From assembly GCA_014885115.2 (NCBI GenBank), contig WKLE02005346.1, positions 1 to 16,123 of the forward strand: a DNA stretch of 16,123 bases, written 5' to 3'. Each line of letters starts with the position of its first letter. The first letter of the stretch is position 1. Shown here piece by piece: positions 8,975-16,123 of the stretch. The translations under genes and the position numbers were made by a program. The DNA comes from Asterionellopsis glacialis. Lineage: Eukaryota; Bacillariophyta; Plagiogrammaphyceae; Rhaphoneidales; Asterionellopsidaceae. Below the pieces are notes generated by a model, which was not told the DNA's origin, made no database searches, and saw only the letters and a program-made list of their open reading frames with translations.

Positions 8975-10128
8975 ATGATTGCCCAGATATTACAAAAAAA
9001 AGTCGAAAAGGCATTACCTGGTATGGAGCTTACAATAAGAAAGCAGTGGCGTCGATGGAAAATACAGTAGCACAAGAACACAAAAAGAATAAAATTCACC
9101 TTTACAACAATGATTGATATAACAAAATTTTTATCAAAAAATAAAAATAAGGTGGCTGACGAGGAAGGTCTTGATGCCACCAGCAATGCTATCCACAGTC
9201 CGGATCTGCTGATAATGACACGCTCGAGCATCAGCATGAACGAAATCTAGTGAACGTATTCCAAAAGAGCACATGGGAGTATGGTAGCGCCCAAGCTAAA
9301 ATGGAGGAGCTCCATTCGATCATTCAACATGAGGAAATGTTCAAAAAAAGCCTGGGAAACGATAACATTCAGCAGTGCAAACAAGTCAGGACTACGTTTG
9401 ACGCTTTCTGTGGTGACTTCCCTGACACAAACTCCAACCCTGATGACAAAGAAGAGAAAGCTGCTGTCCACTTTGCTGCTTTTGGGAGGTTGTTTAATGA
9501 TATTAACGAGGAATGGAAACATCCACTTTCAGATTTGTCAAGGAAGAGTATCGAAGGAGTACAGAACAGGTACCAAGAAGCGTCCATTTACAGCAAGACG
9601 TTGTTGGCAAAGATACAGAAAAGTATTGAGGACAGAGACAATCTTGAAGTAACTTATGGATCATTTGAGTCCAAGTTTAAGCTCCGTGAAGCAAAGATCA
9701 ATGGCTATATGAAATTTGAAGAACGGATACGAAGTGATTACTCCATGTTCAGAGACCTAATCCGTGAGGAAAATACTTTGATACAATCTCGCATGACGTC
9801 TTTCAGTTCCCTTAGTGCCTTTCTTTGGGCGGCAATAGGACTAACTTTGTCTCAATTGAAGGGCAACAAAGCAAAAAAACTTACTTTTTTAGGTTTCATC
9901 TTCATGGTATATGTGGTTAGTATCTTGGTGTCATGGTCGACAATGATCGCTGTACGTGACGTGAAGGATGCCATTGGTGTTGCTGTACTTGATTGGAAAA
10001 AATGCAAAGCTTCTTATTATCAAGCACTTGGCGGTGCCAATAAGTTTGAATACATTGGTCCAGAAGTAATTGGTCTTGAAAAGGGTCGGGTCCACGTTAT
10101 CGCAGCATGCAAGCATTTATTGCAGTAA
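8975..10128 (+). CDS. Coiled-coil membrane protein, possibly BAR-like; core exon with uncertain ends
   Basis: The solid part is the frame open from 9175 to 10128; its first listed codon at 9250 is GTG and no in-frame ATG lies between the preceding stop (9172) and it, so the start must be in an upstream exon or block. An AG acceptor at 9197-9198 would enter the frame cleanly at 9199. Upstream, an ATG at 8975 opens 31 codons and an ATG at 9110 opens 46 codons, both in another frame. The protein is strongly helical and charged for about 180 residues from the GTG, with Lys/Glu heptad-like stretches, resembling the C-terminal BAR-type helices of sorting nexins in style only. Two hydrophobic segments follow at about 186-200 and 211-234, then a soluble tail. 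I cannot assign a function. A membrane-shaping or trafficking role would be guesswork. The 3' end also shows a frame change (see 10107-10238). Confidence 0.5.
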
Positions 10129-10238
10129 TATTTATTTCTCTCTGGTTCCTTGTTCTGGTGGCAGATATTGTACTTTTCTTTCTTATTTTGGGTGACTTTG
10201 TTTCCTTTGAAGATTCTGATGCAGAAGGATCCAGCTAG
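10107..10238 (+). CDS. Small membrane ORF or frameshifted C-terminus of the coiled-coil gene
   Basis: An ATG at 10107 opens 43 codons ending in TAG at 10236-10238, overlapping the end of the preceding frame by 22 bases in another phase. The product is a hydrophobic segment (AFIAVIFISLWFLVLVAD and on through VLFFLIL) followed by an acidic tail, FEDSDAEGSS. This is a natural-looking membrane protein C-terminus, so it may be the true end of the 8975-10128 gene reached by a frameshift or a missed intron. Alternatively it is an independent micro-ORF or a chance frame. Confidence 0.35.
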   Translation: MQAFIAVIFISLWFLVLVADIVLFFLILGDFVSFEDSDAEGSS

Positions 10239-10866
10239 GCGACCAGATTCTCTAAGGATTCTAAAATGTATAGTATATTGATGGATATGGCAATGTACTG
10301 TAGGTTAAAATATTTTTAAAAATTTTCATCCTTTGCCTTTTTGTGGTGATATGCATGATGGAAACAGTGAAAATGACTCTTTTTCACGAAAGCAACAACT
10401 AAACAAATTGAAACTCTTTCTACATATGCATCTGAACAGATTGAGAATGTGCTTGTAGAACTAGGTAAGTCGTCCTAGATTTTTCCCAACAATATGGAAA
10501 GTAAAAGCAGCACCAGCATTGAGAAAGGGATGGTAGGTCCAAATGACCTTTGATTTGGAATGCTTGAAACGGTTCTTGACACTCAGCATGCCAAAGATAT
10601 TAATATTGAGAATATCAGTTTTTGTCCTACATGAGTGATTGGTTGTTTCTTTGCTTAAGTACCAGTTTATTCCATAAAGTATATAGCTAGAAAAGTGGAC
10701 TACTACAGTATTTTGGAAAGTTTAGAAAAAGAAACAAGAGATTGAAAGAAATATTCCTTCCTTTAATATTGAAGTTATTGAAAGAAAAGTTGGCATTTTA
10801 GTGGCTGGTGTATACTAATACTGTTATAGATGGTCAGCGCTGTGAGAAGAGTAGAATTGTTCTTGA
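10239..10866 (+). other. Possible decayed coding fragments
   Basis: No frame over 60 codons lies here, yet several short stretches read like protein. At 10383-10464, the frame through KQIETLSTYASEQIENVLVE ends directly at a GTAAGT. An ATG at 10497 opens MESKSSTSIEKG, and after a stop the same frame continues through a block near 10560-10630 containing MLETVLDTQHAKD. Further scraps occur near 10695-10800. They may be remnants of one lost gene, or exons of a gene I cannot assemble. A motif copy is at 10692-10703. Confidence 0.25.
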
Positions 10867-11669
10867 TCAATTAGTCTTTTTGCTGTCAGATGGTACAAAG
10901 GCCATAGATCCATTTTCATGAATCTTTGATGGATCCTCAGCAGGAGGAAGAAAGTGCAATTTTGGGTAGATACCATTCTCCTTGACAAAAGACTTGTTTG
11001 CTACTTTCTCAAACCAAAGGACACCACTAACTGCAAATGTTGATATAACCCAATTGAACGGGTTGAGGAGGTTCAGCCCATGACAGGGAAGTAAAACCTT
11101 ACTTGGTGCTCGTGCACAGGTGCCTTTGCAAACTCAATAAAAACATTGCTCACATCAAGCCATGTCATGAAATTGGAAGAGATAATGATTTTCTCTTTGT
11201 TGAAATCAATGTCAGCACATTGAAGAAGTCCCCAGAAGGATTCAAAAAATAAGCCTCCTTTGTAATCCATGAGGGAAGTCCATCCCTTGGGTAACCACCA
11301 GGTCGTCGTGGGTGTGGCCCCATCCTAAATTGTCTTGCAAAAGATATTTTTGTTCTCTGGATATTTGATGTGATACTTCATTGTGTAGAAAGGACCATTC
11401 TTGAGTGGACCTACCATCCACTTAGGGAATGCAAGAAGCTTACTCCAAACGAGAAGGAACGGAGTTAGAATCATACTGATGATGACACATGGCCATCCAA
11501 ACTTCACAGCAAGCTGCAAATGTGTAAGAGTACCTCCCCATGGAAATGCCATCTTTGATGTGTACAATGTGGAAAACTTTAGAACAAAGTATCGTGTGAC
11601 AAAGATCTCCTCAAGGATCTCTTTATGGAACCCTCCAAATTCTATGTTTGGTGTGATAAACTTTAGATC
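10867..11669 (-). pseudogene. Decayed multi-pass membrane protein gene
   Basis: On the minus strand one frame runs from 11669 to about 11100, interrupted only by a TAG at 11325-11327. The block upstream of it contains the hydrophobic run WPCVIISMILTPFLLVW and the block downstream contains WWLPKGWTSLMDYKGGLFFE. Near 11100 coding sense moves to another frame: HGLNLLNPFNWVISTFAVSG, a membrane segment, followed by a hydrophilic tail rich in Pro, Glu and Lys ending with TGA at 10867-10869. No ATG heads the first block, which is preceded by a TGA at 11670-11672, so the 5' end is lost or lies in another exon. I do not recognise the family. An alternative reading, a GTAAGG donor near the shift with an intron, fails because the frame preserved across it is the one without the splice. 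Confidence 0.55.
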
Positions 11670-11719
11670 TCAGGACTCTACATGAAGTAAGTTGTGACAA
11701 AGATCTCTCAGAGATCTTT
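11595..11719. repeat. Local imperfect duplication with an AAAGATCTC hairpin
   Basis: The 15-mer TGTGACAAAGATCTC occurs at 11595-11609 and again at 11693-11707, with similarity continuing beyond it, 98 bases apart in direct orientation. The second copy lies in a 9-bp perfect hairpin, AAAGATCTC TCA GAGATCTTT at 11699-11719. On the minus strand both copies encode a similar peptide (E-I-F-V-T-x-Y-F), so this is a short tandem duplication of the 5' end of the decayed gene. Confidence 0.65.
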
Positions 11720-12403
11720 TTTGTATTACAGAACACATCAAAATTCAAATCAAATTTCCAAAACCTTGTTCTACTGTTTTGCCACGTTGACATACGACGA
11801 TACCTCAGTTGAAGTTAGTAGTCCTAGGACTTAAGGCGCTCTTATGTGCAAAAAACATACACAATCCATGGTAACAAAAATGTCTTCCCCATTGAATAGA
11901 TATTGTATCTTTTCCAGTTTGTTGGGTATTCTGACATCAGAAAATTGGGTATCTTGGCTTCAACTTAGGCCCCCATTGTTTAACCAATCCATTTATCCTC
12001 TAGTATATATAACAATAGATTACTGCTATTATTGTAGAAATGGTGTGCAGGACATAGACTTGAACAATATGAAACAAAAATAATATTGCCGAAATAAAAT
12101 CAATTTGGAGTTCAGTAAACCCGGACTTTTGCCGGTCTCCTCTCTGTTGTGGGAGAGTGATATTTCTATGTTGAGAAATGGCACTAACCGGTCATCATGA
12201 ATATCTGCAGGACTACCAGGGACTACGGGGGGGATCATCTATTTCTAGACCTTTTTGACAAATGTGCTTAATTTTTAATATTGTTATGTTGGTTTTTGTA
12301 TGTATATGTATTTTGTAAATTACAGTAGTACTTGTTGTCTTTCTTGAAGAGCATGAGGATTCTCATGGCATATATATTCATTTTTAAAGGATGACTTGGT
12401 TCG

Positions 12404-12429
12404 AAATTTCACACAAGTGTGTGAAATTT
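12404..12429. repeat. Perfect 11-bp hairpin AAATTTCACAC
   Basis: AAATTTCACAC at 12404-12414 pairs with GTGTGAAATTT at 12419-12429 across a four-base loop. It lies about 430 bases upstream of the AlkB-like start codon. No protein-coding explanation is available. Confidence 0.7.
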
Positions 12430-12542
12430 ATCAGCTGGGCCCGTATCACTTCTTGGCTACGTGGTCCGAAACTATGATTATACGATAGTGAAGGTACGAG
12501 AGAAAGATTTGATACACATTGAAATGTAGTACTGACTGTAAA

Positions 12543-12584
12543 TACCTGGTACGCACATACGGTACCTGGTATGCGTACTAGGTA
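12543..12584. repeat. Imperfect 15-bp inverted repeat (TACCTGGTAC core)
   Basis: TACCTGGTACGCACA at 12543-12557 pairs with TATGCGTACTAGGTA at 12570-12584 at 13 of 15 positions. The 12-base spacer itself contains GGTACC. The arms are close to the TACCTGG element within the 8625-8657 palindromes but do not carry its full core. Confidence 0.6.
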
Positions 12585-12861
12585 TGTCTGAACGAGACTC
12601 TATGAATTTATTGAAAAGTATACAAGGCTTAATGTAATAAAGATCTGGGTGCGCCATTTTTTGCAAGATGATTTTTTTTTTTTTTCCTGCTTCCCAAATA
12701 GTCTACTTGGTTTCTCTGTGCACCGTTCAAATGTATTCATTATTTCATCTCTCCAAGCATTATCACGTGGTAACAACTTTGTGAAACCTATAAGAATAGT
12801 CTCTCTAGCTAGAGATTATAGTAAGCATATTCTTGTGTTAGAACCGATCCTTCCCAAAAAA

Positions 12862-14671
12862 ATGACGTCAACAACAGCAAGAACCGATATCAATGACAAG
12901 TACAACAAAGAAAATCAACACAATGAAAGCAGCAATGATTTTTCAAAGGACAAGAAATCATTATTGTTGAATGATGATGTACCATTATCTTGTTCGAGGA
13001 GAAATAATAATAATAATGTGAGTCAGCATGATGGTGATCGTGATGAACGTCAACGTCGAGGAGATGATCATCATGGTCGTACTAATCATCATCATCATCG
13101 TAGTCGACATCGTTCACGATCACGCGATGATCATCATGATCGTTATTACAATAATCGTAACAGGGACGACCACCACGCTCATGACTATTACAGTAATGAT
13201 AAGGATCGTTATGGTCATTATCATCATGATGGTCGTTATTCTCGTCCTTGTCGTGAGTATCATCGCGATCAAGACCGTTCTTATTACAATGATGAAATAC
13301 GTTTTTCTGGTCGTGATGAATACCATCACCATCCGAGTAGTAATAAAAGTTATCGAGGTACTAACAATGGTAATAATAATAGTAGTAGTAGACGCCAACA
13401 AGAAGAAAAACATGGGAAAAAAACACAAGAATTTGTTCAAGATCAATATCATGTCAATGTGAATAACAATATTATGAAGCCTGATGAAAAAGTACAGTCT
13501 ATGAATATTACAGATCCACGTGGGAATGATCCTACCAAACGCATCACTAACAAAGCTAAGGGACGTGGTACTGGACGTAATACAGAATCCTTTGATCCAG
13601 CCTCTACACTTGTACGTCCTGATTTACGTATTGTAGTGGGGAATTCCAATACTATGAAATATCCAAAAACTTTAAAACATGATGATGTTGTTATTGTACC
13701 TGAATTATTTGGACAAGAAGATGATTGGACTCTCTATTACAAATTATTAAACGAAATGAAAACACTGCAACAAGAACAACAACAACAACAACAACAAGGT
13801 GATGCTACAAAAACAAACAAGAATGGTGGTAGCAGTGAATGGATATCCTGGCATGAAGGTGCACATTTGATTACCAAGAATCCAAAAGGTTCACCTACCT
13901 TTGAAATAATTATTGACAAATTATGTACCTACTTTAATATCAAAAAAGATACGATTGGTACAAGATTTAATTGGTACAAAGATTCAACAGATTGGAAACC
14001 ATTCCATCATGATTCAGCGTAAGTTTTGTTTTTCTTTTTCTTGCTTTTACCTATATGTTTGTCAAATGACTTGTGTTTTGTATGCACACATACCATTTTG
14101 TTTAATCTTGCCTTTACATCCATCTCTGTTGCATATACTATATAATACATGCATCCATATTTTTTACATGTCATTGTATAGTGCCTTTAATCCACAACGT
14201 GCCAAGAATCAAAACATTACAGTAGGTGTATCCTTTGGTGCAACACGTGAATTGGCTTTTATTCATGCAACACCACTTGTACAAGAACAAAACCCTGATA
14301 ATAATCATAACAACAACACGAGCACTCGTCAAGGAAAAAAGGTGCGATTATACTTTCCACAAACCAATAATGGTGTATTCTCCTTTGGACGTGATGCCAA
14401 TATAGTATGGAAACACGGGATTAATGCCTTACATCCCCAAGATCAAGATGGAAAAGGACGTATCAGTATAATTTTATGGGGATTAGCACAAGATGTTGTA
14501 GAGGAAGAAGGATCACCGCCACTTTTGGGTTCCAATGGACAGGGTCCACATGCGAATCATAATAAAAATAATAATAGTCGCCATCATCATCGTGGTGGTG
14601 GTGGTAATAATAATCATCGTAATCATAATCATCGTCATCATCACCGTGGTGGCTTTCACAAGAATAATTAA
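12862..14671 (+). CDS. AlkB-like Fe(II)/2-oxoglutarate dioxygenase with RS/His-rich head and His/Gly-rich tail
   Basis: The gene is join(12862..14018, 14182..14671), 548 residues. The start is the first ATG in frame, in a good A-rich context; upstream the frame is open only from a GTG. Residues 45-160 are extremely rich in Arg, His, Asp, Ser and Tyr, with RSRHRSRSR at 80-88, like an SR-type disordered region. A seven-Gln run is at 306-312. The catalytic core (about 250-490) has the AlkB-type N370-x-Y372, the iron ligands H382-x-D384 and H464, and R479 in GRISIILWG for 2-oxoglutarate. The blocks ITVGVSFGATRELAF (398-412) and VFSFGRDANIVWKHG (451-465) fit the double-stranded beta-helix. The tail (from about 510) is His/Asn/Gly/Arg-rich with HHHRGGGG and HHRGG. 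AlkB relatives demethylate nucleic acids or proteins; the tails suggest an RNA-associated role, by inference. All catalytic residues are present. Confidence 0.85.
13777..13797 (+). repeat. CAA microsatellite encoding poly-Gln
   Basis: Seven uninterrupted CAA codons inside the AlkB-like gene, in a predicted loop between the first conserved block and the EWISWHEGAHLI segment. It is likely to be length-variable. Confidence 0.8.
14019..14181 (+). other. Intron of the AlkB-like gene
   Basis: Donor GC|GTAAGT at 14019 and acceptor TTGTATAG|TG at 14181, 163 bases and pyrimidine-rich. Splicing in phase 2 rebuilds an Ala codon and joins HHDSA to AFNPQRAK without loss, right after the first two iron ligands. 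Without splicing the frame stops at 14020. Confidence 0.85.
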
Positions 14672-14676
14672 ATAAA
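14671..14676 (+). terminator. Candidate polyadenylation signal AATAAA
   Basis: AATAAA overlaps the last base of the AlkB-like stop codon and is followed by A-rich sequence. It is very close to the stop, so it may not be the signal actually used. Confidence 0.25.
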
Positions 14677-15293
14677 TAGGAACAAGAACAATAACAATGA
14701 TGGAGGACGAACGACGACGTTGACATTTTTAAAATATAAAAAAAATAAAATTATACAAGTACACACCCAAAACACAAAAAAAGAATATTTTTTTTTGGAG
14801 AAAGCTTGGCTCTCGCGCCGCCCGCTTATGTGACATTGGTCTGGTGACAAAAATCTCATTAATGGTCCGTCCTTCCCCTCTGATTCCCCTCTCATTTCGT
14901 CCCATACTTACTGAACGGTCCTTGGGGCGGTCCCAAGCTCTTATTATACCAGGTAACCCTTACACCACCAAAATATTTTGGCTGTTTCAGTTCGATATAT
15001 CGAAGTGAACTCGGCATCCCTATTGGCCGAAGACATTGTTGACGTCCGTTGACGTTGACGACCGTTAACAAGTTGAAAGTATCACTTTCTCTTAAATGTC
15101 CTTAGCTTTGCCAACTCGTTTGATATATCGAATTGAACTCTCTCATTTGCTTGGTTTTTGTGCTTTTTGGCCACCAAACAACGATTTTTGGCCTCCCACG
15201 ACCATGTCACGCGATTCCCCATCAAATTTTGCGTCTGAGTCAGTCTGCAGTTTTTCATTTACACCTTACTAGAAAAAAAGTTATGGCATTTTC
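14672..15293. other. Intergenic region, possible 5' flank of a piggyBac element
   Basis: There is no gene here. The minus frames at 14463-14726 and 14668-14895 are antisense low-complexity or featureless. The region becomes less AT-rich from about 14810. It contains a diverged direct repeat at 14991 and 15119, and TTAA tetranucleotides at 15065 and 15092, which is the piggyBac target sequence. No terminal inverted repeat could be confirmed because the other end is outside the window. Confidence 0.45.
14991..15140 (+). repeat. Pair of 22-bp direct repeats around a TTCGATATATCGAA palindrome
   Basis: Positions 14991-15012 and 15119-15140 match at 20 of 22 bases. Each copy contains GATATATC flanked by TTCG...CGAA-like arms and ends in TGAACTC. 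The start-to-start spacing is 128 bases. They lie directly upstream of the transposase remnant, so they may be subterminal transposon repeats or paired protein-binding sites. Confidence 0.65.
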
Positions 15294-16123
15294 ATGACAT
15301 TACCATCCTCACATTTTATAGACTTCTTCTACCCCTTTTTGTTGATTGTTGTGTATTTTTCACAATTTTTTGTCATCGTGGAACCTAACATATCCTCAGT
15401 TGACAATCTTGTGCAGGATTCTTTTGATCCTGACCCCCCTTCACTTGCAAATGGGGATTCTGCTGTTTCTACACAGCTGAACCCTTACCTCCAAATGCTG
15501 GAGGCTTCTTCCTCTCTGAAGCTTTTACAGCCTCAGAGAGTCCAGAATGCCTTTGACAAGCAAGGGGGTCCCAAGGGACTTTTCCACTTGTTCCTGTCAC
15601 CTAGCTGGTGCAAATGCATGCGCCAGTGGACAAACAAGAACCTTGTGGCAAGGGGCCAACCCATTGTCTCGGATAGGAAATTTCTTGCCTATCTGGTTAC
15701 TTGAGTTGGCCATGTCCATTCTCCAGTTGAATGAAATATATCATTACAGGTGAATGGACATGTTCACTGGGCATAAGGATTTCCAACGCGTGATGTCCAG
15801 GAATGATTTTTTCCAAATTTGTGCAGCAGTGGTCCTCAGAGACCCAGACTCGTACCATCACGAAGAAGCAAGTACTGATCCTCTGTGGCATTCACGAAAG
15901 TTGATTGAACACTTCCAGAAGAATGCCTGTTTGGTAGCAGTACCACAGGGAACATGTACATTGGACAAAGCTAGTCTTCCCACTAAGGCAAGAACAACTG
16001 CTAGTACATACTTCCCTAGTAAACCTGCTAAGTATGCCATTTGTTTTTATGCTGTAGTTGGTAACAAACACTGTTATTTATCTAACATTTTCAACAACAG
16101 GGCAGGTAACAAAACCAGCTTGA
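15294..16123 (+). pseudogene. piggyBac-type transposase (DDE_Tnp_1_7 family), broken and cut off by the window end
   Basis: The frame 15294-15704 carries LRQ-type upstream sequence typical of these proteins (SWCKCMRQWTNKNLVARG and on to RKFLAYL). At about 15696 coding sense slips by one base into ELAMSILQLNEIYHYR, which ends in a TGA at 15751. It then runs open from 15754 to the window end. That last part has the family's order of blocks: MSRNDFF, DPLWHSRKLIEHF, a TLDKAS element holding the first catalytic Asp where SIDE is usual, STYFPSKPAKYAICFYAVVG, and YLSNIFNN. The remaining catalytic Asp residues and any zinc-binding end would lie beyond 16123. The true start may be later than 15294, since the first 35 residues are a hydrophobic stretch unlike a transposase head. 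One shift plus one stop make the copy inactive unless they are sequence errors. Confidence 0.75.
15711..15762. repeat. 11-bp inverted repeat flanking the transposase stop
   Basis: CATGTCCATTC at 15711-15721 pairs perfectly with GAATGGACATG at 15752-15762, with a 30-base spacer. The right arm overlaps the in-frame TGA at 15751-15753. Confidence 0.6.

Larger units (their letters stand above)
11720..12861. other. Intergenic region upstream of the AlkB-like gene
   Basis: AT-rich, with only short frames on either strand (11844-12083 plus, 12029-12238 minus and 12478-12666 minus) that show no protein features. The open frame before 12862 begins at a GTG and contains no ATG until the proposed start, so I regard 12649-12861 as 5' UTR or promoter. 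The stretch holds two hairpins (12404-12429 and 12543-12584) and a T14 run at 12672-12685. Confidence 0.5.

Noticed and set aside
11030..11120. Possible intron (GTAAGG to TTTGCAG) in the decayed minus-strand gene
   Set aside because: The frame that stays protein-like runs straight through this stretch as a membrane segment, so splicing would delete real coding sequence.
13028..13462. 144-codon Ile/Val/Met-rich plus frame and a 110-codon antisense frame
   Set aside because: They are by-products of the CAT/GAT-rich coding repeat in the AlkB-like gene read in other frames.
1..16123. tRNA, rRNA, CRISPR array or bacterial-type operons
   Set aside because: I found no tRNA cloverleaf, no regularly spaced repeats and no closely packed co-directional genes.

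Overview
This looks like nuclear DNA from a low-GC eukaryotic microalga, most likely a diatom or related stramenopile. Two genes have short GT-AG introns. One protein has a Pro-Ser repeat stalk of the kind common in diatom surface proteins. Two N-termini look like secretory or bipartite plastid presequences. Coding regions carry Asn, His and Gln homopolymers, and the intergenic DNA is AT-rich. I see no bacterial operon structure, no Shine-Dalgarno sites and no prophage or CRISPR features. The taxonomic call is inference from these traits.

Layout: positions 1-473 show no clear gene. 474-1554 (minus; alternative start at 1659) is a two-exon PAP2-superfamily membrane phosphatase or haloperoxidase-like gene. 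1660-2680 is non-coding and contains a short inverted repeat. 2681-4010 (plus) is a broken gene: a signal peptide with a plastid-type F at the predicted cleavage point is followed by collinear coding blocks separated by frameshifts and stops. 4425-5663 (minus; alternative start at 5735) is a single-pass membrane metallophosphoesterase with a PS-repeat stalk. 5736-6787 has no supportable gene. 6788-8431 (minus) is a LON-substrate-binding-domain protein with an N-terminal targeting region. 8432-8974 is non-coding and contains tandem palindromes.

8975-10238 (plus) holds a coiled-coil, possibly BAR-like, membrane protein gene whose 5' and 3' ends lie in different frames from its core. 10239-10866 holds only short coding-like scraps. 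10867-11669 (minus) is a decayed multi-pass membrane protein gene. 11670-12861 is non-coding, with hairpins upstream of the next gene. 12862-14671 (plus) is a two-exon AlkB-like Fe(II)/2-oxoglutarate oxygenase with an Arg/Ser/His/Asp-rich N-terminal region and a His/Gly/Asn-rich tail. 14672-15293 is intergenic with a diverged direct repeat. 15294-16123 (plus, runs off the window) is a broken piggyBac-type transposase.

The intact genes do not form an obvious pathway: two are membrane-anchored phosphatase-type enzymes, one is a probable organelle-targeted LON-domain protein, and one is a probable nucleic-acid-directed oxygenase. The window alternates intact host genes with three or four decayed genes and a dead transposon, a pattern of local gene loss. 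The most interesting item is the AlkB-like protein, whose well-formed catalytic domain sits between two low-complexity tails of the kind found in RNA-associated proteins.
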